Shown here piece after piece: positions 33,481 to 47,759 of a DNA stretch of 64,000 nt (positions are counted from its first letter, which is position 1; every line of letters begins with the position of its first letter). The notes under the pieces were generated by a model. It made no database searches, was not told the DNA's origin, and saw only the letters and a list, made by a program, of their open reading frames with translations. The DNA is from Actinernus sp. WN-2022. Lineage: Eukaryota; Cnidaria; Anthozoa; Actiniaria; Actinernidae. The stretch covers positions 153,380,344-153,444,343 of the forward strand of contig JAOWCC010000577.1 of the NCBI GenBank assembly GCA_030867875.1, in the 5' to 3' direction. A program made the position numbers and the translations under genes.

Positions 33481-36400
33481 CGTCCTGCATCATCCTGCAT
33501 AATTCTGCATCATCCTGCTTCAATCTGCTTCTATCTGCTTCAATCTGCATCATCCTGCTTCAATCTGCGTCATCCTGCATCATCCTGCATCATCCTGCAT
33601 AATTCTGCATCATCCTGCTTCAATCTGCTTCAATCTGCTTCAATCTGCATCATCCTGCTTCAATCTGCGTCATCCTGTATCATCCTGCATCATCCTGCAT
33701 CATCCTGCATCATCCTGCGTTATCCTGCATCATCCTGCATCCTCCTGCATCATCCTGCATCATCCTGCATCATCCTGCATCATTCTGCTTCAATCTGCGT
33801 CATCTTGCATCATCCTGCGTCATCCTGCATCATCCTGCATCATCCTGCATCATCCTGCATCATCCTGCATCATCCTGCATCATCCTGCATCATCCTGCAT
33901 CATCCTGCATCATCCTGCATCATTCTGCTTCAATCTGCGTCATCTTGCATCATCCTGCGTCCTCCTGCATCATCCTGCATCATCCTGCATCATCCTGCAT
34001 AATTCTGCATAATTCTGCATCATCCTGCTTCAATCTGCTTCTATCTGCTTCAATCTCCATCATCCTGCATCATCCTGCATCATCCTGCATCATCCTGCAT
34101 AATTCTGCATCATCCTGCTTCAATCTGCTTCTATCTGCTTCAATCTGCATCATCCTGCTTCAATCTGCGTCATCCTGCATCATCCTGCATCATCCTGCAT
34201 CATCCTGCATAATTCTACATCATCCTGCTTCAATCTGCTTCAATCTGCTTCAATCTGCATCATCCTGCTTCAATCTGCATCATCCTGCTTCAATCTGCGT
34301 CATCCTGCATCATCCTGCATCATCCTGCATCATCCTGCATAATTCTGCATCATCCTGCTTCAATCTGCTTCTATCTGCTTCAATCTGCATCATCCTGCAT
34401 CATCCTGCATCATCCTGCATCATCCTGCATCATCCTGTATCATCCTGCATGATTCTGCATCATCCTGCATCAATCTGCTTCAATCTGCATCATCCTGCTT
34501 CAATCTGCGTCATCCTGCCTGCATCATCCTGCATCATCCTGAATCATCCTGCATCATCCTGCGTCATCCTGCATCATCCTGCATCATCCTGCATAATCCT
34601 GCATCATCCTGCATCATTCTGCTTCAATCTGCGTCATCTTGCATCATCCTGCGTCATCCTGCATCATCCTGATTCATCCTGCATCATCCTGCATAATTCT
34701 GCATCATCCTGCTTCAATCTGCTTCTATCTGCTTCAATCTGCATCATCCTGCTTCAATCTGCGTCATCCTGCATCATCCTGCATCATCCTGCATCATCCT
34801 GCATAATTCTGCATCATCCTGCTTCAATCTGCTTCAATCTGCTTCAATCTGCATCATCCTGCTTCAATCTGCATCATCCTGCTTCAATCTGCGTCATCCT
34901 GCATCATCCTGCATCATCCTGCATCATCCTGCATTATCCTGCTTCAATCTGCGTCATCCTGCATCGTCCTGCATCATCCTGCATAATTCTGCATCATCCT
35001 GCTTCAATCTGCTTCAATCTGCTTCAATCTGCATCATCCTGCTTCAATCTGCGTCATCCTGTATCATCCTGCGTCATCCTGCATCATCCTGCATCATCCT
35101 GCGTTATCCTGCATCATCCTGCATCCTCCTGCATCATCCTGCATCATCCTGCATCATCCTGCGTCATCCTGCATCATTCTGCTTCAATCTGGGTCATCTT
35201 GCATCATCCTGCGTCATCCTGCATCATCCTGCATCATCCTGCATCATCCTGCATTATCCTGCATCATGCTGCATCATCCTGCATCATCCTGCATAATTCT
35301 GCATCATCCTGCTTCAATCTGCTTCTATCTGCTTCAATCTGCATTATCCTGCATCATCCTGCATCATCCTGCATCATCCTGCATCATCCTGTATCATCCT
35401 GCATGATTCTGCATCATCCTGCATCAATCTGCTTCAATCTGCATCATCCTGCTTCAATCTGCGTCATCCTGCATCATCCTGCATCATCCTGAATCATCCT
35501 GCATCATCCTGCGTCATCCTGCATCATCCTGCATCATCCTGCATAATCCTGCATCATCCTGCATCATTCTGCTTCAATCTGCGTCATCTTGCATCATCCT
35601 GCGTCATCCTGCATCATCCTGATTCATCCTGCATCATCCTGCATTATCCTGCATCATCCTGCATAATTCTGCATCATCCTGCTTCAATCTGCTTCTATCT
35701 GCTTCAATCTGCATCATCCTGCTTCAATCTGCGTCATCCTCCATCATCCTGCATCATCCTGCATCATCCTGCATAATTCTGCATCATCCTGCTTCAATCT
35801 GCTTCAATCTGCTTCAATCTGCATCATCCTGCTTCAATCTGCATCATCCTGCTTCAATCTGCGTCATCCTGCATCATCCTGCATCATCCTGCATCATCCT
35901 GCATTATCCTGCTTCAATCTGCGTCATCCTGCATCGTCCTGCATCATCCTGCATAATTCTGCATCATCCTGCTTCAATCTGCTTCAATCTGCTTCAATCT
36001 GCATCATCCTGCTTCAATCTGCGTCATCCTGCATCATCCTGCATCATCCTGCATCATCCTGCATTATCCTGCTTCAATCTGCGTCATCCTGCATCGTCCT
36101 GCATCATCCTGCATAATTCTGCATCATCCTGCTTCAATCTGCTTCTATCTGCTTCAATCTGCATCATCCTGCTTCAATCTGCGTCATCCTGCATCATCCT
36201 GCATCATCCTGCATAATTCTGCATCATCCTGCTTCAATCTGCTTCAATCTGCTTCAATCTGCATCATCCTGCTTCAATCTGCGTCATCCTGTATCATCCT
36301 GCATCATCCTGCATCATCCTGCATCATCCTGCATCATCCTGCGTTATCCTGCATCATCCTGCATCCTCCTGCATCATCCTGCATCATCCTGCATCATCCT

Positions 36401-38490
36401 GCATCATTCTGCTTCAATCTGCGTCATCTTGCATCATCCTGCGTCATCCTGCATCATCCTGCCTCATCCTGCATCATCCTGCATCATCCTGCATCATCCT
36501 GCATCATCCTGCATCATCCTGCATCATCCTGCATCATCCTGCATCATCCTGCATCATTCTGCTTCAATCTGCGTCATTTTGCATCATCCTGCGTCATCCT
36601 GCATCATCCTGCATCATCCTGCATCATCCTGCATAATTCTGCATAATTCTGCATCATCCTGCTTCAATCTGCTTCTATCTGCTTCAATCTCCATCATCCT
36701 GCATCATCCTGCATCATCCTGCATCATCCTGCATAATTCTGCATCATCCTGCTTCAATCTACTTCAATCTGCTTCAATCTGTATCATCCTGCATCATCCT
36801 GCATCATCCTGCATCATGCTGCATTATCCTGCATCATCCCGCATCATCCTGTATCATCCTGCATGATTCTGCATCATCCTGCATCAATCTGCTTCAATCT
36901 GCTTCAATCTGCGTCATCCTGCATCATCCTGCATCATCCTGCATCATCCTGCTTCAATCTGCGTCATCCTGCATCATCCTGCATCATCCTGCATCATCCT
37001 GCATCGATCTGCGTAATCCTGCATCATCCTGCATCATCCTGCATCATCCTGCATCATTCTGCTTCAATCTGCGTCATCTTGCATCATCCTGCTTCATCCT
37101 GCATCATCCTGCGTCATCCTGCATCATCCTGCATCATCCTGCTTCAATCTGCTTCAATCTGCATCATCCTGCTTCAATCTGCGTCATCCTGCTTCATCCT
37201 GCATCATCCTGAATCATCCTGCATCATCCTGCGTCATCCTGCATCATCCTGCGTCATCCTGCATAACCCTGCATCATCCTGCATCATTCTGCTTCAATCT
37301 GCGTCATCTTGCATCATCCTGCGTCATCCTGCATCATCCTGATTCATCCTGCATCATCCTGCATTATCCTGCATCATCCTGCATCATCCTGCATAATTCT
37401 GCATCATCCTGCTTCAATCTGCTTCTATCTGCTTCAATCTGCATCATCCTGCTTCAATCTGCGTCATCCTGCATCATCCTGCATCATCCTGCATCATTCT
37501 GCATAATTCTGCATCATCCTGCTTCAATCTGCTTCAATCTGCTTCAATCTGCATCATCCTGCTTCAATCTGCATCATCCTGCTTCAATCTGCGTCATCCT
37601 GCATCATCCTGCATCATCCTGCATCATCCTGCATTATCCTGCATTATCCTGCATCATCCTGCATCATCCTGTATCATCCTGCATGATTCTGCATCATCCT
37701 GCATCAATCTGCTTCAATCTGCTTCAATCTGCGTCATCCTGCATCATCCTGCATCATCCTGCATCATCCTGCTTCAATCTGCGTCATCCTGCATCATCCT
37801 GCATCATCCTGCATCATCCTGCATCGATCTGCGTCATCCTGCATCATCCTGCATCATCCTGCATCATCCTGCATCATTCTGCTTCAATCTGCGTCATCTT
37901 GCATCATCCTGCTTCATCCTGCATCATCCTGCGTCATCCTGCATCATCCTGCATCATCCTGCTTCAATCTGCTTCAATCTGCATCATCCTGCTTCAATCT
38001 GCGTCATCCTGCATCATCCTGCATCATCCTGAATCATCCTGCATCATCCTGCGTCATCCTGCATCATCCTGCGTCATCCTGCATAACCCTGCATCATCCT
38101 GCATCATTCTGCTTCAATCTGCGTCATCTTGCATCATCCTGCGTCATCCTGCATCATCCTGATTCATCCTGCATCATCCTGCATTATCCTGCATCATCCT
38201 GCATCATCCCGCATAATTCTGCATCATCCTGCTTCAATCTGCTTCTATCTGCTTCAATCTGCATCATCCTGCTTCAATCTGCGTCATCCTGCATCATCCT
38301 GCATCATCCTGCATCATCCTGCATAATTCTGCATCATCCTGCTTCAATCTGCTTCAATCTGCTTCAATCTGCATCATCCTGCTTCAATCTGCATCATCCT
38401 GCTTCAATCTGCGTCATCCTGCATCATCCTGAATCATCCTGCATCATCCTGCATTATCCTGCTTCAATCTGCGTCATCCTGCATCGTCCT
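33450..38490. repeat. ~5 kb satellite segment, partner of ~42670-47710
   Basis: Unit order matches the segment near 42670-47710 at offsets of about 9,180-9,221 bp. Shared marks include the 4-base unit at 34514 and 43735 and a 515-residue artefact frame at 33945 and 43166 that differs by only a few residues. The match ends near 38490 and 47711. Confidence 0.8.
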
Positions 38491-41400
38491 GCATCATCCT
38501 GCATAATTCTGCATCATCCTACTTCAATCTGCTTCAATCTGCTTCAATCTGCATCATCCTGCTTCAATCTGCGTCACCCTGCATCATCCTGCGTCATCCT
38601 GCATCATCCTGCATTATCCTGCGTTATCCTGCATCATCCTGCATCCTCCTGCATCCTCCTGCATCATCCTGCATCATCCTGCTTCAATCTGCTTCTATCT
38701 GCTTCAATCTGCATCATCCTGCATCATCCTGCATCATCCTGCATCATCCTGCATCATCCTGTATCATCCTGCATGATTCTGCATCATCCTGCATCAATCT
38801 GCTTCAATCTGCTTCAATCTGCGTCATCCTGCATCATCCTGCGTCATCCTGCATCATCGTGCATCATCCTGCATCATCCTGCGTCATCCTCCATCATCCT
38901 GCATCATCCTGCATTATCCTGCATCATCCTGCATCATTCTGCTTCAATCTGCGTCATCTTGCATCATCCTGCGTCATCCTGCATCATCCTGCATCATCCT
39001 GCATCATCCTGCATCATCCTGCATCATCCTGCATCATCCTGCATCATCCTGCATCATTCTGCTTCAATCTGCGTCATCTTGCATCATCCTGCGTCATCCT
39101 GCATCATCCTGCATCATCCTGCATCATCCTGCATTATCCTGCATCATGCTGCATCATCCTGCATCATCCTGCATAATTCTGCATCATCCTGCTTCAATCT
39201 GCTTCTATCTGCTTCAATCTGCATCATCCTGCATCATCCTGCATCATCCTGCATCATCCTGCATCATCCTGTATCATCCTGCATGATTCTGCATCATCCT
39301 GCATCAATCTGCTTCAATCTGCTTCAATCTGCGTCATCCTGCATCATCCTGCGTCATCCTGCATCATCGTGCATCATCCTGCATCATCCTGCGTCATCCT
39401 CCATCATCCTGCATCATCCTGCATTATCCTGCATCATCCTGCATCATTCTGCTTCAATCTGCGTCATCTTGCATCATCCTGCGTCATCCTGCATCATCCT
39501 GCATCATCCTGCATCATCCTGCATCATCCTGCATCATCCTGCATCATCCTGCATCATCCTGCATCATCCTGCATCATCCTGCATCATCCTGCATCATTCT
39601 GCTTCAATCTGCGTCATCTTGCATCATCCTGCGTCATCCTGCATCATCCTGCATCATCCTGCATCATCCTGCATAATTCTGCATAATTCTGCATCATCCT
39701 GCTTCAATCTGCTTCTATCTGCTTCAATCTCCATCATCCTGCATCATCCTGCATCATCCTGCATCATCCTGCATTATCCTGCATCATCCTGCATCATCCT
39801 GTATCATCCTGCATGATTCTGCATCATCCTGCATCAATCTGCTTCAATCTGCTTCAATCTGCGTCATCCTGCATCATCCTGCATCATCCTGCATCATCCT
39901 GCTTCAATCTGCGTCATCCTGCATCATCCTGCATCATCCTGCATCATCCTGCATCGATCTGCGTCATCCTGCATCATCCTGCATCATCCTGCATCATCCT
40001 GCATCATTCTGCTTCAATCTGCGTCATCTTGCATCATCCTGCTTCATCCTGCATCATCCTGCGTCATCCTGCATCATCCTGCATCATCCTGCTTCAATCT
40101 GCTTCAATCTGCATCATCCTGCTTCAATCTGCGTCATCCTGCATCATCCTGCATCCTCCTGCATCATCCTGCATCATCCTGCATCATCCTGCATCATCCT
40201 GCATCATTCTGCTTCAATCTGGGTCATCTTGCATCATCCTGCGTCATCCTGCCTCATCCTGCATCATCCTGCATCATCCTGCATCATCCTGCATCATCCT
40301 GCATCATCCTGCATCATCCTGCATCATCCTGCATCATTCTGCTTCAATCTGCGTCATCTTGCATCATCCTGCGTCATCCTGCATCATCCTGCATCATCCT
40401 GCATCATCCTGCATTATCCTGCATCATGCTGCATCATCCTGCATCATCCTGCATAATTCTGCATCATCCTGCTTCAATCTGCTTCTATCTGCTTCAATCG
40501 GCATCATCCTGCATCATCCTGCATCATCCTGTATCATCCTGCATGATTCTGCATCATCCTGCATCAATCTGCTTCAATCTGCTTCAATCTGCGTCATCCT
40601 GCATCATCCTGCATCATCCTGCATCATCCTGCTTCAATCTGCGTCATCCTGCATCATCCTGCATCATCCTGCATCATCCTGCGTCATCCTCCATCATCCT
40701 GCATCATCCTGCATTATCCTGCATCATCCTGCATCATCCTGCTTCAATCTGCTTCAATCTGCATCATCCTGCTTCAATCTGCGTCATCCTGCATCATCCT
40801 GCATCATCCTGAATCATCCTGCATCATCTTGCTTCAATCTGCGTCATCCTGCATCGTCCTGCGTCATCCTGCATCGTCCTGCATCATCCTGCATAATTCT
40901 GCATCATCCTGCTTCAATCTGCTTCTGTCTGCTTCAATCTGCATCATCCTGCTTCAATCTGCGTCATCCTGCATCATCTTGCATCATCCTGCATAATTCT
41001 GCATCATCCTGCTTCAATCTGCTTCAATCTGCTTCAATCTGCATCATCCTGCTTCAATCTGGTTCAATCTGCATCCTGCATCGTCCTGCATCATCCTGCA
41101 TCATCCTGCATCATCCTGCATTATTCTGCATCATGCTGCATCATCCTGCATCATCCTGCATCATCCTGCATCATCCTGCTTCAATCTGCTTCAATCTGCA
41201 TCATCCTGCTTCAATCTGCGTCATCCTGCATCATCCTGCATCATCCTGAATCATCCTGCATCATCCTGCGTCATCCTGCATCATCCTGCGTCATCCTGCA
41301 TAACCCTGCATCATCCTGCATCATTCTGCTTCAATCTGCGTCATCTTGCATCATCCTGCGTCATCCTGCATCATCCTGATTCATCCTGCATCATCCTGCA

Positions 41401-44400
41401 TTATCCTGCATCATCCTGCATCATCCTGCATAATTCTGCATCATCCTGCTTCAATCTGCTTCTATCTGCTTCAATCTGCATCATCCTGCTTCAATCTGCG
41501 TCATCCTGCATCATCCTGCATCATCCTGCATCATCCTGCATAATTCTGCATCATCCTGCTTCAATCTGCTTCAATCTGCTTCAATCTGCATCATCCTGCT
41601 TCAATCTGCATCATCCTGCTTCAATCTGCGTCATCCTGCATCATCCTGCATCATCCTGCATCATCCTGCATCATCCTGCATTATCCTGCTTCAATCTGCG
41701 TCATCCTGCATCGTCCTCCATCATCCTGCATAATTCTGCATCATCCTGCTTCAATCTGCTTCAATCTGCTTCAATCTGCATCATCCTGCTTCAATCTGCG
41801 TCATCCTGTATCATCCTGCGTCATCCTGCATCATCCTGCATCATCCTGCGTTATCCTGCATCATCCTGCATCCTCCTGCATCATCCTGCATCATCCTGCA
41901 TCATTCTGCTTCAATCTGGGTCATCTTGCATCATCCTGCCTCATCCTGCCTCATCCTGCATCATCCTGCATCATCCTGCATCATCCTGCATCATCCTGCA
42001 TCATCCTGCATCATCCTGCATCATCCTGCATCATCCTGCATCATTCTGCTTCAATCTGCGTCATCTTGCATCATCCTGCGTCATCCTGCATCATCCTGCA
42101 TCATCCTGCATCATCCTGCATTATCCTGCATCATGCTGCATCATCCTGCATCATCCTGCATAATTCTGCATCATCCTGCTTCAATCTGCTTCTATCTGCT
42201 TCAATCTGCATCATCCTGCATCATCCTGCATCATCCTGCATCATCCTGCATCATCCTGTATCATCCTGCATGATTCTGCATCATCCTGCATCAATCTGCT
42301 TCAATCTGCTTCAATCTGCGTCATCCTGCATCATCCTGCGTCATCCTGCATCATCGTGCATCATCCTGCATCATCCTGCGTCATCCTCCATCATCCTGCA
42401 TCATCCTGCATTATCCTGCATCATCCTGCATCATTCTGCTTCAATCTGCGTCATCTTGCATCATCCTGCGTCATCCTGCATCATCCTGCATCATCCTGCA
42501 TCATCCTGCATAATTCTGCATCATCCTGCTTCAATCTGCTTCAATCTGCTTCAATCTGCATCATCCTGCTTCAATCTGCATCATCCTGCTTCAATCTGCG
42601 TCATCCTGCATCATCCTGCATCATCCTGCATCATCCTGCATTATCCTGCTTCAATCTGCGTCATCCTGCATCGTCCTGCATCATCCTGCATAATTCTGCA
42701 TCATCCTGCTTCAATCTGCTTCTATCTGCTTCAATCTGCATCATCCTGCTTCAATCTGCGTCATCCTGCATCATCCTGCATCATCCTGCATAATTCTGCA
42801 TCATCCTGCTTCAATCTGCTTCAATCTGCTTCAATCTGCATCATCCTGCTTCAATCTGCGTCATCCTGTATCATCCTGCATCATCCTGCATCATCCTGCA
42901 TCATCCTGCGTTATCCTGCATCATCCTGCATCCTCCTGCATCATCCTGCATCATCCTGCATCATCCTGCATCATTCTGCATCATCCTGCATCATCCTGCA
43001 TCATTCTGCTTCAATCTGCGTCATCTTGCATCATCCTGCGTCATCCTGCATCATCCTGCATCATCCTGCATCATCCTGCATCATCCTGCATCATCCTGCA
43101 TCATCCTGCATCATCCTGCATCATCCTGCATCATCCTGCATCATTCTGCTTCAATCTGCGTCATCTTGCATCATCCTGCGTCATCCTGCATCATCCTGCA
43201 TCATCCTGCATCATCCTGCATAATTCTGCATAATTCTGCATCATCCTGCTTCAATCTGCTTCTATCTGCTTCAATCTCCATCATCCTGCATCATCCTGCA
43301 TCATCCTGCATCATCCTGCATAATTCTGCATCATCCTGCTTCAATCTGCTTCTATCTGCTTCAATCTGCATCATCCTGCTTCAATCTGCGTCATCCTGCA
43401 TCATCCTGCATCATCCTGCATCATCCTGCATAATTCTACATCATCCTGCTTCAATCTGCTTCAATCTGCTTCAATCTGCATCATCCTGCTTCAATCTGCA
43501 TCATCCTGCTTCAATCTGCGTCATCCTGCATCATCCTGCATCATCCTGCATCATCCTGCATAATTCTGCATCATCCTGCTTCAATCTGCTTCTATCTGCT
43601 TCAATCTGCATCATCCTGCATCATCCTGCATCATCCTGCATCATCCTGCATCATCCTGTATCATCCTGCATGATTCTGCATCATCCTGCATCAATCTGCT
43701 TCAATCTGCATCATCCTGCTTCAATCTGCGTCATCCTGCCTGCATCATCCTGCATCATCCTGAATCATCCTGCATCATCCTGCGTCATCCTGCATCATCC
43801 TGCATCATCCTGCATAATCCTGCATCATCCTGCATCATTCTGCTTCAATCTGCGTCATCTTGCATCATCCTGCGTCATCCTGCATCATCCTGATTCATCC
43901 TGCATCATCCTGCATAATTCTGCATCATCCTGCTTCAATCTGCTTCTATCTGGTTCAATCTGCATCATCCTGCTTCAATCTGCGTCATCCTGCATCATCC
44001 TGCATCATCCTGCATCATCCTGCATAATTCTGCATCATCCTGCTTCAATCTGCTTCAATCTGCTTCAATCTGCATCATCCTGCTTCAATCTGCATCATCC
44101 TGCTTCAATCTGCGTCATCCTGCATCATCCTGCATCATCCTGCATCATCCTGCATTATCCTGCTTCAATCTCCGTCATCCTGCATCGTCCTGCATCATCC
44201 TGCATAATTCTGCATCATCCTGCTTCAATCTGCTTCAATCTGCTTCAATCTGCATCATCCTGCTTCAATCTGCGTCATCCTGTATCATCCTGCGTCATCC
44301 TGCATCATCCTGCATCATCCTGCGTTATCCTGCATCATCCTGCATCCTCCTGCATCATCCTGCATCATCCTGCATCATCCTGCGTCATCCTGCATCATTC

Positions 44401-47400
44401 TGCTTCAATCTGGGTCATCTTGCATCATCCTGCGTCATCCTGCATCATCCTGCATCATCCTGCATCATCCTGCATTATCCTGCATCATGCTGCATCATCC
44501 TGCATCATCCTGCATAATTCTGCATCATCCTGCTTCAATCTGCTTCTATCTGCTTCAATCTGCATTATCCTGCATCATCCTGCATCATCCTGCATCATCC
44601 TGCATCATCCTGTATCATCCTGCATGATTCTGCATCATCCTGCATCAATCTGCTTCAATCTGCATCATCCTGCTTCAATCTGCGTCATCCTGCATCATCC
44701 TGCATCATCCTGAATCATCCTGCATCATCCTGCGTCATCCTGCATCATCCTGCATCATCCTGCATAATCCTGCATCATCCTGCATCATTCTGCTTCAATC
44801 TGCGTCATCTTGCATCATCCTGCGTCATCCTGCATCATCCTGATTCATCCTGCATCATCCTGCATTATCCTGCATCATCCTGCATAATTCTGCATCATCC
44901 TGCTTCAATCTGCTTCTATCTGCTTCAATCTGCATCATCCTGCTTCAATCTGCGTCATCCTCCATCATCCTGCATCATCCTGCATCATCCTGCATAATTC
45001 TGCATCATCCTGCTTCAATCTGCTTCAATCTGCTTCAATCTGCATCATCCTGCTTCAATCTGCATCATCCTGCTTCAATCTGCGTCATCCTGCATCATCC
45101 TGCATCATCCTGCATCATCCTGCATTATCCTGCTTCAATCTGCGTCATCCTGCATCGTCCTGCATCATCCTGCATAATTCTGCATCATCCTGCTTCAATC
45201 TGCTTCAATCTGCTTCAATCTGCATCATCCTGCTTCAATCTGCGTCATCCTGCATCATCCTGCATCATCCTGCATCATCCTGCATTATCCTGCTTCAATC
45301 TGCGTCATCCTGCATCGTCCTGCATCATCCTGCATAATTCTGCATCATCCTGCTTCAATCTGCTTCTATCTGCTTCAATCTGCATCATCCTGCTTCAATC
45401 TGCGTCATCCTGCATCATCCTGCATCATCCTGCATAATTCTGCATCATCCTGCTTCAATCTGCTTCAATCTGCTTCAATCTGCATCATCCTGCTTCAATC
45501 TGCGTCATCCTGTATCATCCTGCATCATCCTGCATCATCCTGCATCATCCTGCGTTATCCTGCATCATCCTGCATCCTCCTGCATCATCCTGCATCATCC
45601 TGCATCATCCTGCATCATTCTGCTTCAATCTGCGTCATCTTGCATCATCCTGCGTCATCCTGCATCATCCTGCCTCATCCTGCATCATCCTGCATCATCC
45701 TGCATCATCCTGCATCATCCTGCATCATCCTGCATCATCCTGCATCATCCTGCATCATCCTGCATCATTCTGCTTCAATCTGCGTCATTTTGCATCATCC
45801 TGCGTCATCCTGCATCATCCTGCATCATCCTGCATCATCCTCCATAATTCTGCATAATTCTGCATCATCCTGCTTCAATCTGCTTCTATCTGCTTCAATC
45901 TCCATCATCCTGCATCATCCTGCATCATCCTGCATCATCCTGCATAATTCTGCATCATCCTGCTTCAATCTACTTCAATCTGCTTCAATCTGTATCATCC
46001 TGCATCATCCTGCATCATCCTGCATCATGCTGCATTATCCTGCATCATCCTGCATCATCCTGTATCATCCTGCATGATTCTGCATCATCCTGCATCAATC
46101 TGCTTCAATCTGCTTCAATCTGCGTCATCCTGCATCATCCTGCATCATCCTGCATCATCCTGCTTCAATCTGCGTCATCCTGCATCATCCTGCATCATCC
46201 TGCATCATCCTGCATCGATCTGCGTCATCCTGCATCATCCTGCATCATCCTGCATCATCCTGCATCATTCTGCTTCAATCTGCGTCATCTTGCATCATCC
46301 TGCTTCATCCTGCATCATCCTGCGTCATCCTGCATCATCCTGCATCATCCTGCTTCAATCTGCTTCAATCTGCATCATCCTGCTTCAATCTGCGTCATCC
46401 TGCTTCATCCTGCATCATCCTGAATCATCCTGCATCATCCTGCGTCATCCTGCATCATCCTGCGTCATCCTGCATAACCCTGCATCATCCTGCATCATTC
46501 TGCTTCAATCTGCGTCATCTTGCATCATCCTGCGTCATCCTGCATCATCCTGATTCATCCTGCATCATCCTGCATTATCCTGCATCATCCTGCATCATCC
46601 TGCATAATTCTGCATCATCCTGCTTCAATCTGCTTCTATCTGCTTCAATCTGCATCATCCTGCTTCAATCTGCGTCATCCTGCATCATCCTGCATCATCC
46701 TGCATCATTCTGCATAATTCTGCATCATCCTGCTTCAATCTGCTTCAATCTGCTTCAATCTGCATCATCCTGCTTCAATCTGCATCATCCTGCTTCAATC
46801 TGCGTCATCCTGCATCATCCTGCATCATCCTGCATCATCCTGCATTATCCTGCATTATCCTGCATCATCCTGCATCATCCTGTATCATCCTGCATGATTC
46901 TGCATCATCCTGCATCAATCTGCTTCAATCTGCTTCAATCTGCGTCATCCTGCATCATCCTGCATCATCCTGCATCATCCTGCTTCAATTTGCGTCATCC
47001 TGCATCATCCTGCATCATCCTGCATCATCCTGCATCGATCTGCGTCATCCTGCATCATCCTGCATCATCCTGCATCATCCTGCATCATTCTGCTTCAATC
47101 TGCGTCATCTTGCATCATCCTGCTTCATCCTGCATCATCCTGCGTCATCCTGCATCATCCTGCATCATCCTGCTTCAATCTGCTTCAATCTGCATCATCC
47201 TGCTTCAATCTGCGTCATCCTGCATCATCCTGCATCATCCTGAATCATCCTGCATCATCCTGCGTCATCCTGCATCATCCTGCGTCATCCTGCATAACCC
47301 TGCATCATCCTGCATCATTCTGCTTCAATCTGCGTCATCTTGCATCATCCTGCGTCATCCTGCATCATCCTGATTCATCCTGCATCATCCTGCATTATCC

Positions 47401-47759
47401 TGCATCATCCTGCATCATCCCGCATAATTCTGCATCATCCTGCTTCAATCTGCTTCTATCTGCTTCAATCTGCATCATCCTGCTTCAATCTGCGTCATCC
47501 TGCATCATCCTGCATCATCCTGCATCATCCTGCATAATTCTGCATCATCCTGCTTCAATCTGCTTCAATCTGCTTCAATCTGCATCATCCTGCTTCAATC
47601 TGCATCATCCTGCTTCAATCTGCGTCATCCTGCATCATCCTGAATCATCCTGCATCATCCTGCATTATCCTGCTTCAATCTGCGTCATCCTGCATCGTCC
47701 TGCATCATCCTGCATCATCCTCCATCATCCTGCATCATCCTGCATTATCCTGCATCATC